From Adiantum capillus-veneris (lineage: Eukaryota; Streptophyta; Polypodiopsida; Polypodiales; Pteridaceae), in NCBI GenBank assembly GCA_014529385.2, contig CM043953.1, positions 116,565,049 to 116,629,048 on the forward strand: a DNA stretch of 64,000 bases, read 5' to 3'. Made by a program: the position numbers and the translations under genes. The first letter of the stretch is position 1. Each line of letters opens with the position of its first letter. Below are positions 1 through 11,800 of the stretch, piece by piece. A model generated the notes under the pieces. The model was not told where the DNA came from. It made no database searches and was given only the letters and a program-made list of their open reading frames with translations.

Positions 1-543
1 GGGTCTAAGACCACATGATGCTCTGGAAAGACTTCTCTCGAAGTAGTACCTGCCATCCACTATCTCTCAGGCATCTCAATGAGGTCAAGCTTTGCACGAT
101 CCCAAGAACATAACGCACTTGTGTAAGCGTGTAAGATGCACCACTTGTACTGGCAAACATATATCTCTTGCACCCTCTATGTCATACACTGAAACATCAG
201 CCATATAAAAACGACCATATCTCCCACTAGCAAATGTGTTGGACCAATCAAGACATGGTGTGACATGAAATGCTGCAGACTCATCTAGCAGCCATCGAAA
301 GCAAGTGCCATCTCTGTCAGCAAACATGTATCGTGGGTGGAGGCTAGAGGTAAGTGTGACATCACCATCACTGGCATATATAGACGTCTCTCTAGTCTGT
401 GTCATACCTATTTGTGCATCACGTATCCGTCCTTGATGTTGTCTCATGTGTCTAAAACAACAACACCTAATGTGCCATGTGTGACCACAATACCAACAAC
501 GCATATGTCGAGAAGAGTGAGACGGAAAGGTGTCACACATCAT
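1..543 (-). pseudogene. Copia retrotransposon fragment (Copia-1): gag zinc knuckle and protease
   Basis: The minus strand is open for 152 codons from 543 to 85. It has the order expected at a Copia gag-pol junction. First comes an intact CCHC zinc knuckle, with C-x2-C-x4-H-x4-C spacing in CWYCGHTWHIRCCC. It is followed by a retropepsin segment starting WLLDESAAFHVTP, then the conserved stretch RYGRFYMADVSVYDIEG and a GAG-pre-integrase-like stretch near VVHLTRLHK. In active Copia proteases the catalytic triplet is D-S/T-G; here it reads D-E-S, so the protease is predicted dead. Continuation below 85 is degenerate. Integrase and reverse transcriptase would lie to the left, outside the window, and no LTR is visible. 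Identification rests on motif order and spacing. Confidence 0.7.
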
Positions 544-1109
544 GTCAATGCATATGCGTCAAAAAGTGGGAGATCACTTGACTACTGTTCAAATAAAGCA
601 TAAACCAACCAATAGATCTCAATGGTGAAAAAATGTAGCTTGCATGTTGTAGTCTCACGCTTGGAATATGAGTCCACGTGAGAACATGAGGCAAAATCAA
701 AGGAAACCTGTAACAACTACGAGCATACCATAAATGCACTCATGTGAGAGTGGGTACAAGAACACTTAACATGTGTCCAAGTGTCAAAGTGTGAGTAAAT
801 GCTTGATCATTATCAAAGTGGGAATAAATTGACCACTATACAATCATGAAACCATGATCAAATGCACCAAAGCCAAGGCTCACATATGCATAAAATCAAC
901 TCCACAATATGCAAGCACACGACCTAGGACAAACTGCTCAACTGAGCATAAAGTGCATAGCCATGTACACAAGTACAGAGAAACTAGCTCAAAACACATC
1001 CCACAAAAGAAACTAGATACAAAAATATGCAAAAAACCCGTGAAACATGTGACCCGGGGAGTCCACTATATAAAGATTGCATATAGCACGTGAGAACAAG
1101 AGGTATTTA
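544..1109. other. No gene recognised
   Basis: Only short, unrelated reading frames are seen. Upstream gag of the adjoining Copia fragment should lie here on the minus strand but could not be recognised, so it is either too decayed or lost. Confidence 0.5.
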
Positions 1110-1300
1110 AATAATCCCTTATATGTATATTTTCAGGTATAATATGTCCCGCTTATGTATGCATTTTTGTAAAAAACCTAGCCCTTATGTATGAAAATTT
1201 TCACTTTCTCAATTAAAAACCCCTTTATGTAAGTTCATTTTTTTAAAAAAAGGTACCTAATTATAAGTCCCTTATTTTGTTTGTAGGTGCTATCTTACAT
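1110..1300. repeat. Short AT-rich element with periodic CCCTTAT motifs (copy P1)
   Basis: The stretch carries four or five diverged units built on CCCTTATGTA or CCCCTTTATGTA followed by A/T runs, spaced about 35-50 bp apart. The reverse complement of 13,080-13,250 has the same composition and the same periodic CCCTTAT/ACCCCT pattern. Terminal inverted repeats and target duplications could not be defined. It may be a MITE-like or minisatellite-derived element. Confidence 0.4.
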
Positions 1301-1744
1301 ATTTCCTAATGGATGCCCCGAGCATGTGACTGTCTATCTGTATCCACATAAGCATACACAATCCTCACTCCTAAACTAGTGGCTCTATCGACCTGTATCT
1401 CTCCAAAAAAGCTATAAACTTGTGAATCTGCTATCTCCAAGCTATAGCTAGCTCAAACTATATCCACAAATGCATACATAGCATGAAATTGCACCAAACC
1501 ATTTAAAAAACTGCTCTCTAGAATGCCCCACACAATCATACATAGTCTACACTACAAATAAATACAAACTACGAGCAGCACTATTGAGAAATTGACACAC
1601 TATATCGTTGGGTCGGTAAGCACGTCAACCAAAAATCAAGCATAAAACACAACCAATTGCCTGTGGTCGCAATCACTATCTGAGAGCCACGCTCATAGGA
1701 AAACTGCTTCGAAATGGCCTATCAGAGCCGCTATACATCGGTGT
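1301..1744. other. No gene recognised
   Basis: Low-information sequence with no coding signature. The words ATGGCC and TATCAGAGCC near 1713-1728 faintly resemble an initiator-Met primer site, but no LTR is attached. Confidence 0.4.
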
Positions 1745-2470
1745 GTGCCATCGATCCAAAAACTAGGAGTCGTTGAGCCAAAATGGCCGAGTCAATGTCG
1801 GAATGTCGAGGGAATTGTCAGAGCAAATCGACTCCTGAATGGGCGTGGGAGGGAAGTCACTCGGGAAGCTACACTAGAGGAGAGCCAAGTTGCTCTCTCT
1901 CACTCTTGCTATATTGAAGCTAAGAGAAAACTTGGTCGATGCTGCCTTCCATCGTCAGATAGAAATGATTTTGCTAATGTCGTAGTTGTTGTAAATCTCC
2001 AAGTCGTCGGCGTCGAGAAGAGCTTTGATGTCGTAGCCACAAAAAACGGCGTCAAAACTGATGTCAAACCGCCAAAAGCCGAAGCTAAGAAGAACTCCAA
2101 AGCCGGAAATTGGGTCGATACCGAGAAATGCATGGGCTTATTTGCCCAACTCGCACACGCTGTCTGTATGTGTGTGTGCACCCGCATCGAGAGCATACAC
2201 GTCCGCTCTCTTTGTTGTGACCAAGAGAGCAAAAAATCTCGCTCTTTCCACGGGTTGCTCTTTATTGTGAGGGTGTGTGAACACATGCTTACGCACAAGA
2301 TTTTTTTTAAAAGTTTCTTTTTTGTCGACTATGAATGTTGTAGAAATTTGCCAAGTTCTAATGCAATTTCCTCCTCAAAGATCATATGTGTGTGTGTGTG
2401 TGTGTGTGTGCGTGTGTGCACACCACACCACACATTAGTGTTGTGGTATGGCTTGCAGAGATTCCTTTAA
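1745..2470 (+). CDS. Uncharacterised open reading frame, probably not a gene
   Basis: This is a 241-codon frame with no domain I recognise. The middle (about residues 95-125) is Lys/Ala-rich and hydrophilic. The C-terminal third is Cys/Val-rich only because it reads through a (TG)n microsatellite at 2387-2418. The minus strand of the same interval is also open for 129 codons, which argues that openness here is compositional. No upstream promoter or intron signal stands out. It could be the remains of an element's accessory gene, but I would treat it as spurious without transcript support. Confidence 0.15.
   Translation: MPSIQKLGVVEPKWPSQCRNVEGIVRANRLLNGRGREVTREATLEESQVALSHSCYIEAKRKLGRCCLPSSDRNDFANVVVVVNLQVVGVEKSFDVVATKNGVKTDVKPPKAEAKKNSKAGNWVDTEKCMGLFAQLAHAVCMCVCTRIESIHVRSLCCDQESKKSRSFHGLLFIVRVCEHMLTHKIFFKSFFFVDYECCRNLPSSNAISSSKIICVCVCVCVRVCTPHHTLVLWYGLQRFL
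2387..2418. repeat. (TG)n microsatellite
   Basis: About 15 TG units with one CG interruption near the end. Confidence 0.95.
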
Positions 2471-2789
2471 GCCTCTCAAGATTCCCTCTTTTCTGAGAGG
2501 GGATTCTCCCAAGAAACTAAAATTGACATTGGGTTTGACTTATCTTGACGTCTGGTGTGGGATTATTAAGCTAGCATGGGATAGTTTTATTGAATTAGGA
2601 GTCTATTGGGTAGGAATCTTATAAATTGGTATGGGGTTATAGTTTATTTGATCTCTCCACTCATGGTGGCTATAAACACCCCACTGCATTTCCCCATGTT
2701 TTTAGAGGGAGATTGGTCCTACTATGGGTTAGCCGAGGTTATCGAGGTTAACCCGCAATCTAGTTCTTTTGCAGGATTAGGATGAGGTT
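2471..2789. other. Gene-free stretch with a TATA-like site
   Basis: The word TATAAACACC at about 2671-2680 looks like a core-promoter box and may belong to an old LTR, but no partner LTR was found. The rest is unassigned. Confidence 0.3.
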
Positions 2790-4770
2790 AAAGAACAAGA
2801 GCTTGAACTTACTTTTCTACTTCCAAAGGTTTGCTACTGGTGGAGCAACATCTTTTGGCTTGATTCTATAGGTTTGAGAATCTTGTTTGGTCAATACCAT
2901 GTCTAGAACCTTGTGCAAATAGATCAGCATGTTGCGGGAACATGCCAACTACTAATTCTTCATCTACGGATTCTCCTTACTTCCTTAGCCTTATCCTAGC
3001 TTGCTAGAATTTTCCTTGTCTCTAAGGGGTATCCATACCCAAACTTGTGGCCTCCCTTTATTCCATTTTGTAGAGCATTTTCTTTGTGATCTGCCTCGAG
3101 ATGGCAATAGCAATTTGAACGATATCCATGTTAATGTGGACCTTGGCCATTTGCACGCACCGGTGAGTGGTGGCAATCATCCCTAGGGCTGGGCCTTTTT
3201 GTGATACATCCTTGCTACAAGCAGATTTTTTGCCTCCCAATAGATAGTGTTATCCAAGGTTAGCTTTTCACTACTTTCCGAACATATGCATTGTGCCATC
3301 ATAATGTTGTAGGAGCTCATTGCACAAGTGTCACATATTTTGTTGGTGCATTCTCTAGTTCATGAAACTTTTGAGTAGAATATCCAAGCCCTCTCTTGAT
3401 GTTCTTGTGAGGTGTCATGGTGGGATTGGGGCTCATGATGCTTGAGAAACCCATTGATAAATTTTTCATTTTCTCTTGGAATTCTCCTACCAAAGCCACA
3501 TATTTTTCTACATCCCAGGGTTCTAACATGGTAGGAAAGTGGGTTGGGTAAAACATTGCCTAGGAGAACCTCATGGTCAAAAGCAGTGGCATAAAGCAAA
3601 GGAGGTTTATCAGGTAAATCGTTCATAACTTGTTGTATTAGCCCCAAATCTGCTTTTGCAAGAAAATTCCATTGATGTACATACTCTAGCAAGGTTAGTA
3701 TTTAGTTTCCAAGCCCAACAAGATATTTAGGAATGGGAAGCTCTTTGACTTTTGATCCAATGATTTCTTAGGATTGACTACCTCATTTGTGATTCTTTTG
3801 ATTTCCTACCTGCATTCCTACATGCAACCAATACGTTTTCTTGTTTCCTAGGAAGATCTCAATGAAGCGAGACATGCTTTGAGTGCCCCACCATTCAATT
3901 TCCCCTCTGGTCTCTCCTTGGAAATTCTTCAGGTAGATTCAAAGCAAGGGGTGTTTCCAAAATATGAATACAATTTGGATGTAGAGTCACTTGAAATTTT
4001 GCAAAGTTGTGAGGAAATTGTTTAGGCAACCCTCTTGTAAAGGCTTTAATTGAGAGAGATCAAATTTTATGGGCTTATGAGACCCTATTACAACCTGAGT
4101 TGTTCATCTTGTTGCTGTTTTTCCAACTGAATTTTCTTTTTAAGCCTTTGCCTTTCTTTTTAATGTCCTTTTCTTTTTCTTGACCACTTATTTCCTCTTT
4201 AGTAGGAACTAAACCCCTTGTTTAGTTATAGCCAAATCCCATTATATTTCAGGTCTTGTTTGGCAGGCCACAATAGCATAGTGGCGTTTCTTTAACCTCA
4301 TCATCCCTAATGGTTGCCAAATCTGTTGCTCTAGCTTCAATTTGTATTTTCCTCTTCTGTCTTATAAATTTAGTAGGTTCTAATAATATTCGTCTGATGT
4401 CATCCAATTCCACTGTTAGCTTTTGGATTCTTTCACAACCTTAACATACATCACGTCTTATTCTTTACCATAACTAGTATCTGAATTAGAAAATCTCTCC
4501 TCCAATTGGATGTCTTCAAAGTATCATTGGGATGGTTTCTTTTGTATGGTATCTCGTTGATCCTATGATGGATTATTTGATTGATCCTTCACCAAGTTGG
4601 CACCTCCAGCCTTAGTCAAGTCTGATCTAACCTACCCTCTCAACTACAGTTATCATGGATTCGTCCACTCTAGCTGCTGCTTTCTGCTCACCCGATCATT
4701 CTTTACATGGTCCTTTCTTTGGTGCTTCTTGGAGTCATCCATCTTCTTCTTGATTGATGTTCTAGATTCA
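2790..4770 (-). repeat. Dispersed repeat A, copy 1 (unidentified, degenerate coding on minus strand)
   Basis: This interval aligns by eye with 15,895-17,530 over most of its length, in the same orientation. For example, both contain GGGGTATCCATACCCAAACT followed by TTGTGG, and both share the GGTCCTTTCTTTGGTGC region near the right end. Copy 2 lacks about 430 bp that copy 1 holds at about 4255-4690. The minus strand retains related protein fragments in both copies: here a 110-codon frame at 3692-3360 and a 79-codon frame at 3556-3317, with shared words such as PPLLxA and TMLEPWD. Lys-rich and Gln-rich segments lie upstream of them in reading direction. No transposase, reverse transcriptase or gag motif was recognised, so the class of element is unknown. 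Confidence 0.6.
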
Positions 4771-5775
4771 CTTGATGTATTCATCTGGTGGGACTTGAAA
4801 TTGGTCAATAATATATTCATGCTTTGGGATGGGCCTTCTTAAGTGTAGATGTTGCAAAAATCATATGCCACATTTGAAGTCTTTAGCGTGGTAGTATAGC
4901 CTAGCAGAGCCACCAAGGGAGCTAGCAAGACAAAGATTTTGGGGAGAATCTTAGATAAGCCTCCCTAAGTTTCCCAAGGGATGGCCCCCAAAAGAGAACA
5001 ATTCTATGATATAATTGACAAAAACAATGATTATACATTGGGTAGACCAGAGCAGTCACTCCCTCTTGTAGTGTCTTGGAGAAAAAAAATTCCAACCTGC
5101 CAAGAGTTCAATGTGGAGCCCCTTCCACTGGCATTGGGATTCTCCCGATTTAAGGTGATATTTCCCAAATTACCTATTTTATGGCCCACACTCATGTTGA
5201 TTACTCTAAGAAATGCCTAGAAAATAGGCATGAACGTCCATAATTGGGTTGAATATAGCCTAAAGGCAATGGCCACTGCACTTCAATGCTAGAAACAAGC
5301 TTCTAAAAAGGCCATCAAGAGGCATCTAGCTCAAGCAAAAGAAGCCAACAAGGTGTTATGAAAAATTCTTCCTTTGATCTTCTATGTGAAATACCTCTTC
5401 AATCAAGGTGAAATCACCCTTTACCACGGATAAATGAGAATAACTCCATCTTCAACTCTTTGATTTTGTCTTCAACTCTTAAGTTTCTACTAGCCTACGG
5501 GAAAAGTCTCTTAATAGAGATGACACCAAGAAATGATATGAAATCCCTTTGTGAGTTTGGAGGTCATGGTTTGTAGAAAGAGGCTCTTAATCCAATGAGG
5601 TAACATTGAGATTTCCTTGGTAGTGCATGTTTTGGTTGAATGGTTCACGCATGAAGCCGTGTTGAGGTGGAGTTGACTGAAGATTGTAGCCTTTTGAAGA
5701 GATCTTTTGCATCAGGTTGGTGTTTGTTGTTTATCATGACTGATAATGCATGCCAATGCTTATGCTATCACACAA
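4771..5775. other. No gene recognised
   Basis: A 79-codon plus-strand frame at 4981-5220 starts MAPKREQFYDII and is hydrophobic at its end. It matches no family I know and has no homologue elsewhere in the window. Nothing else stands out. Confidence 0.4.
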
Positions 5776-5842
5776 TAGGTATAGCCTAGTTGGTGAGGTT
5801 TGTGGTTTTCAAATTAAGCACCTGTGTTCAATGTTTGATTTC
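5776..5842 (+). mobile_element. Candidate tRNA-derived SINE head
   Basis: TAGCCTAGTTGG at 5782-5793 fits the pol III A-box pattern TRGYNNARNNGG. About 44 bp downstream, GTTCAATG at 5826-5833 resembles a decayed B-box (GTTCGANTC). The spacing suits a tRNA-like promoter. No cloverleaf, poly(A) tail or target duplication was defined, so this is a weak call; chance is possible. Confidence 0.25.
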
Positions 5843-6089
5843 CATGTGCACTAAAGAAATTATTTGCACTTCAAGTTGGATTTGATTATGGATTCTAAAA
5901 CAATTTGGCACAAAGATGTGAAGTCTACCACCAAGAATAGGTTCCTTTTTTAACCAAAGTTTTCACATTGTAAACTCCTAAGGTAAGCTTAAAAGGCCAT
6001 GAAATAGTGTTTTTGATCAAAACATAGTCTTGGGAGAGCTGTATAAGCATTGTGGTAAGTCAAAACCAGCATCGAAGAAAATTTTCAAA

Positions 6090-7200
6090 GGTTTAAAAAA
6101 AAGAGAGATTATTATCTCCTATGTGATTTATGCATATGTGATCTAATTTTTTTTAAGGCAAGAGTGCTTATAATCCTCTATAAAAGACCTTATTGGCATC
6201 AAAAATCGAAAAAAGTGTAATTTCAAGCCTATAGATAATAATTGCTTTTCGTTCTGTGATCTCAATCAAACTCTATGTCAAGGGTTATCTCATTATAGTG
6301 AAGTAGAAGGAGTTTTGTGAAAGCTCAAGAAGTTTTGATCTCTTTGAGTTTGAAATTGATGCCATATTTACTTTCATCGTTGATCAGTTGATAAGTGAAG
6401 GTAAGTACATCAAAGCTAATCCAAAGTTGTTGATACTCATTGAAATACCTTAAAATACCTTGTATTAGCTACAGTGGGAATCATCAAAAGTTGAAAATAT
6501 TGCAAATTTGGGCATTGAGATAATAATTGCCAATTATTTTCTTGGTCTTTAAAATCGCAAAATTTTTATTAATTGAGCAATGAGAGAATAATTGTGATTA
6601 TTTTCTTCGCCTTTAAAATTGTAAAATTTTCATCAATTGAGCATACCACATGTTATATCATTGTGTATTGAGCTTATGTTTCAAATTTGGTGTCAGTTAG
6701 AGCTATTGAGTAATAGTTGTACCAAATTTCTCTAAAATCCAATAGTAGCAACAAAAAGGGAGCTAGAAACTTGAAAATTGCTCCAAACCTTGTGAGAATT
6801 GTCAAATGACCTGTTCATTGTGTGTACAACTAGTCTATGATAAAAAAAAAACCTTCATTTTAGGTCAAGAGATAATAATTGTGATTATTATCTCCTCCTA
6901 AAAAACACAAGATTTTTGAGCTTTTCTTGAACAGACTTTGACTAATGATAGTAATATAGTGCATGTGCCAAATTCAAGTGATTTGAAGTAGTTTTGACTG
7001 AGATTGACAGTTATTTTGTATTAGAGTTACAAACTATTAAAGTTGGTGAAATTTTGTGCAAAACATATGCAATTTTTTTGAAAATTGATTCAAAGCTCTT
7101 GATCATATGCTTAATCATTGTATAGACTCAAAAGTGCAAAAAAGTATAATTTTGGGCCAATAGATAATAATAAAAGTTATTATCTCTTTCTTAATAGAGA
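6090..7200. repeat. Diverged array of GATAATAAT hairpin motifs
   Basis: At least six copies of a motif related to GAGATAATAATTG / ATTATTATCTC occur near 6104, 6231, 6517, 6582, 6869 and 7161. The copy at 6869-6894 is a perfect 11-bp inverted repeat with a 4-bp loop. The copy at 7162-7185 has perfect 9-bp arms. Flanking words also recur: a run like CAAAAGTGCAAAAAAGT precedes the motif near 6190 and 7130, and TTTAAAATYGYAAAATTTT follows it near 6550 and 6610. The array has no coding signature. It may be an old tandem array or the inside of an unrecognised element. Confidence 0.6.
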
Positions 7201-7989
7201 AGATTTCATTAAAAAAAAATTGGTTGCTAAGTTGGAGCATCTAATCCATAGATAGCTTGGAAAATTTGGAGTCATTTGGACACTATTTGCTAATGGAATT
7301 GGGAGAGTGAAGCATAACTAAAGGATAGTTTTCATATAGATTTTTCTTGGCTATAGCCATCTACATCAGTTCTAATGGTTACAACTAGTATTTAATGGGA
7401 TCAAAGAGGGGATCTCTTCACATGTGACTTCTTTTTTACGATCTGGGTACTAGCTACCTAAAACACCATTCTTGTGCAAGAGTTTTCCATGCTAGGGCCT
7501 TACCCATAGTCATACTTGGAATGAGGTTGTGAACTATGAGCATTGCACTTTGACATATAATAATGGCTTCCATCCTTAAAATAAGCCTTGCAAATATATA
7601 ATTTATGTGCTACTACATACACAAATAAAGCAACTATGATAGGAATGGGGACAGGGCGATGAAGACTTTGCAATCACCACATTTAGCATTTCTTAAATTC
7701 CCAAATTCAAAGAAAAACAACTTAGAGAAAGCTCTTGCATATGATTAATAGTAGAATTATTTCTAAATGTGAAATATTTGTAATTGGCATGAAACAACTG
7801 CTTTATAATTTAATAAAGCTTGTAATACATATGATTTAATATGCACGAGTGGTTGTCCTCATGTATAAGAAATTATCAAAGCTAAAAAGAGATCATAGAA
7901 AATAGGAAAATCTCTATTAATTATAAACATAATAAGTTGTGTGGGCCTAGACAAGCCAAAATCCACTAATACTATAAAATGAAATCCCT

Positions 7990-7990
<1 letters not shown>
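7201..7990. other. No gene recognised
   Basis: AT-rich sequence with no coding, RNA or transposon signature that I can support. Confidence 0.4.
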
Positions 7991-8430
<440 letters not shown>

Positions 8431-8509
8431 ATCGTCTTGGAGGTCAAATATGACCTATGGGACCAAAGTTACTATGTGATGTAGTATGTGTGCGGATGAT
8501 GAGTGATTC

Positions 8510-8960
8510 TTGATGCTAAAAAATTGTGGTGATGAGAGTTTCAATGGGGAATCCATAGAGTGGGTGGGAGAGGAAAGTGTGTGGGTCTAAGCCATGGCTA
8601 AAAATGTGAGGGAATAAAGTTTGGATGTGACCAAAAGTTGAGCACTCTAGTAGTGTGTGGTACTCAGACTCTTGAACTTGCAGTGAGCATAATGTGCACA
8701 ATAGATTTGACTCTTCTCCATTGCCCCAATGCCCTGTCTTGCATCAAAGGGAGTGGGAACTAGGCCAAATGGCTCCAATAGTGTGTATCCTTGACAAGGG
8801 CATATGCTCAAGAATGTAAGGGTGTGTACGGCTTCTTTTTTCAGTGAAGAACATGGTTTTGTAGTTGGGGGCAATATGGGTGGTGTAATGTATGAAGTGT
8901 GACCCACCAGATTCCTCCAAAGCCGTAATTCATTGACATTATAGAAAAGCTTCATTCACT
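8510..8960 (-). pseudogene. LINE-type pol C-terminal zinc-finger fragment (LINE-1a)
   Basis: On the minus strand the frame reads through a segment containing HMPLSRIHTIGAIW, SSHSL, a TGA stop, then a zinc-binding signature C-x2-C followed by HTLLEC (LCTLCSLQVQESEYHTLLEC). This order resembles the zf-RVT region at the end of plant LINE reverse transcriptases, where a helical 'R..SH.L....G' segment precedes a CCHC-like finger. The upstream RT is absent. The endonuclease of a LINE with the same orientation lies at 11,956-12,830, so both could be ends of one LINE now separated by element G copy 1. The fragment has at least one stop and is non-functional. Confidence 0.5.
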
Positions 8961-10056
8961 TGAGAGTCTATTGAGGCATCACGTAGAAAGTATAATGCAT
9001 CCCATCTCCCAAACTACTCCTTTATGTCTTGTATCATCTTGTTGGTGCATCCAAAGTGTGTCGACCACAAGAGATTGCACAAGCATGAATGAAGGGGCTG
9101 GCAAGTGCAGGCATGGATGGTCAAGTACGTACAAAGTTCAGGTTTGGAAAGGGAGGTTATGAAGTGTATGGCAGAAGATCTTGAGATATGGAGCATGCCA
9201 GTCTACAGATCGAGTATCGGAGTCCCAGTTGCCGAGATACAAGGCTTTGAAGTTTTTCCAAGGGCCAGTTTTGAGCTAGTTGGACTGTATTGGAGAGCGT
9301 GAAATCTGGGAGTTTTTGAAGCTTTCCCGGGTATGCAAAGGTAGTGGATAGCGTATGGAGTTGAAAAGAAGAAACGGCATGCTAATCACAACTATGGGTG
9401 CCAAGTTAGAGGAGGTTGAAGTTTGAAAATCGTTGCAATCCCATGGAATTAGGTGATTTTTTGTCGTGTTGGGTTGTGTTGTTCAAGGTCATTGGATAGT
9501 CAAAGTGTGAAGCCAGGAGGGTTGCCAGGATTTGTGTGAGCTCGCCGACGTGTTTGGCTGCTAGGATTTGTGTTATTGAGCTCGTTGATGTGTTTGTCAG
9601 CTTGCAAATGGTTGTTTTGTGAAGAGAAATCATCATTGTTGTTCTTTTGCGTCAATTCCCCCTTCTCTTCTATGTTGTGGGATTTTTTGGGGGCGTGTGT
9701 TGGTAGGTGTGTCCCCACGAGGTTGAGTTGTGCAAAGAGGGATAGAGAGAGGTCATGTGTGTGTGTGGAAGGTACTGAATTGAATAGTACAGAATGATTG
9801 GGCTTATTTGCGATGTAGGATTGAGTGTGTGCGTCATGTTGTGTGAAATAATGGTTTGCCTGGGAAATTATGTTGTGTTTGAAGGTGAAATCTAGTGGAT
9901 TGGGATGTTGTGGAAGCCAAGGGCTATAGAGAGGAACATAGTTTATGTGCTAGTTGTGTTCCCCTTCCATCCTCTGGAGCCCCCAAAAAGGATCACACTG
10001 ATTTTTCCCTGGTGATATGTTTGTGATTAAAAATGTGGTAGAATATTGGTCCAATT

Positions 10057-10524
10057 TTCAATGGTGATGAAGATGAGCATGAGTGGATGATAGATTTTGA
10101 CTTTTTTATGCTCTCATTGTGGATGCAAAGTGATGAAGAAAAGGTGCAGACAGTGTCGTTGGTGCTACAACATAAAGCAAAGGCTTGGTTCGGTGGTCTA
10201 GAAGATGCAAACAAGCATAGTTGGATCTATTTTCGAGAGCAGTTCCCGTGTAGATTTTGAAAGATGGTGTTGGTTGGTGAAGCGGATGCAAAGATCAAAG
10301 GGATGTGACAAGAAGTACATGAATATTTTGATGCTTTTGTTGATAAGTTTGAAGGTTGCAGGAGGGATTTGGTTGCTTTCACCCAAGTGGTCAATGCAGA
10401 TAGTTTTAAGCTGGATACGTTCCTAGCTTGCCTGCATCCCCGTGTTTGAGAGAAGGTTTATTTTGAAGAGCCAAAGAGCTATGATAATCTGTCAAAGTTG
10501 CTAGGGCAAAGAGTTGAAAGATGA
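10057..10524 (+). pseudogene. Gypsy-type gag of element G copy 1
   Basis: The frame contains the Retrotrans_gag pattern: FNGDEDEHEW at the start, then HKAKAWFGGLED, SWIYFREQF, and later VHEYFDAFVDKFEG and DTFLACLHPRV. In this family the AxxWF and SWxxFxxxF words belong to the helical capsid domain that assembles virus-like particles. Three in-frame stops (about 10,258, 10,306 and 10,447) are all TGA at places where Arg (CGA) would fit. The frame ends at TGA 10,522-10,524 without a zinc knuckle. The C-terminal half aligns with 50,434-50,560 in copy 2. Confidence 0.75.
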
Positions 10525-10720
10525 AGAGGAAAAGGGAGGCATTATTTCTACATTTTGTTGTTGCGCGGCTGGTGGATCTCAAACGAAGAAAATAGATAGG
10601 TCCCAAGTGGTAAAGGATTTTCCTTGTGTTGATATGCATTTAGTGTAAGCTGATAAAAGTCTTGGTAGATTAGAGGAGATGTCGTGTGTGCCTACAAGGC
10701 CTCAAAATCTATAGAGAGGC

Positions 10721-11800
10721 ATGTTCAAGGTGTTGCCCAATGTGTCTGGCCAAGAAGAATTGAGCAAGGAGGTGGTGCAGGAGTTGAGAGAGAAGGTGCA
10801 CATTCCAAAGCAGGCAATAGAGAAAGTAGTTGTATCAATAGTGACGAGTTCTAAAGGAGAATACAAAGGTTGTTTGAGATCTAGTAGTGCTTTGGAAATA
10901 GATAGCACATGGGAGACTGAGTCTTTACTCTTGAGGTATGAGGTTTATGATGTTTTGCATGTAGATGAAGTGGTAGTAGATAACTGCAAGGTGCATACAA
11001 GTCGGATGAAGGTCAAAGAGGAGCATGAGTTAGGTAAAGAGACACCTTGTGTGAACCAGGGGGTTGGGCAACCCTCTCCTATGCCTTGTGATGGTGAGGG
11101 CTTATTGAAGGAAGAGATATGATATGGTGGCATGTCCAACTTAGTGGTAGAGAAATTCAAAGTGTATGAGCCCATGAACAAAGGTATGTAGTTGAAGGTG
11201 ATGTGCGGCACTATGTTGTTGAGAATGCTTATGAAAGTTTCCATGGACTATGTGATGGTAGTTCAACAGGTACAAAACTGGGCCAAGAAGGAGAGAGATG
11301 TTGTGGTTATGGAGGAAGAGCAGGTTGAATAAGAAGGCTTGCTAGAGGTGATGTAGGAGTAGTGTGGCTCTCTTTTCTTAGAAGAGGAAGTGGCTGGAAC
11401 TGCTGCAGGTGTGAAGTGTAATAAGGTGCTAGAAGAGGATCCTTTGGTCAAAGAACATGTGCTTTTGGTGGTACAAAGCAAAGACAAGTAGGCTATGTAT
11501 GTGGTAAGGTTGTCAAGAGAGGTATGTGCTACACTGTTTATGGGTATGCTTGTGGATGCCGCTATGAATTAGATAGCCTTTCAAGATCCTGTCAACTGTA
11601 GAGTCCTTGGAAGAGGCCTCCAATTTACATGGATAGGAGGGAGGGTTAGGTATGGTTATTTCATGTGATGTTTGCAGGATGAGGTGCTGGCTAACAACAA
11701 CTAGAGAGAGAAGGTTGATGTTCGGATGCGGCCCTATGGAAGGGTGTTACACGTAAAGGGTGTGGACCATGTTTTCTTATTTGACCCAAGAGGGGTTGGT
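10721..11800 (+). pseudogene. Second coding region of element G copy 1 (unknown function)
   Basis: An open stretch of 133 codons (10,721-11,122) is followed by broken but still readable frames. The same protein words recur in order in copy 2: YEVYDVLHVD here versus YEEFDLLHVD there; MCGTMLLRMLMKVSMD versus MVCGAMLMATLVKVAME, followed by VVQQ in both; and LSREVCATLFMGMLVDA versus LSKEVCVAWLKGMLVSA. The product is acidic and Val/Met-rich and contains two related segments (C-x-x-MLxxxLVKV and EVCxxxxxGMLV), suggesting an internal duplication. I recognise no protease, polymerase or envelope motif. It occupies the position where pol would be. Confidence 0.45.

Noticed and set aside
1713-1730. TATCAGAGCC resembling an initiator-Met primer site
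   Set aside because: No LTR end or TGG before it and no gag after it.
1909-2298. 129-codon minus-strand frame overlapping the 241-codon plus-strand frame
   Set aside because: Cys/Thr/Ser-rich from simple-sequence DNA, no domain, and both strands are open over the same DNA.
6090-7200. CRISPR array
   Set aside because: Repeats are diverged, unevenly spaced (65-350 bp) and palindromic AT-rich, in a plant-type context without cas genes.
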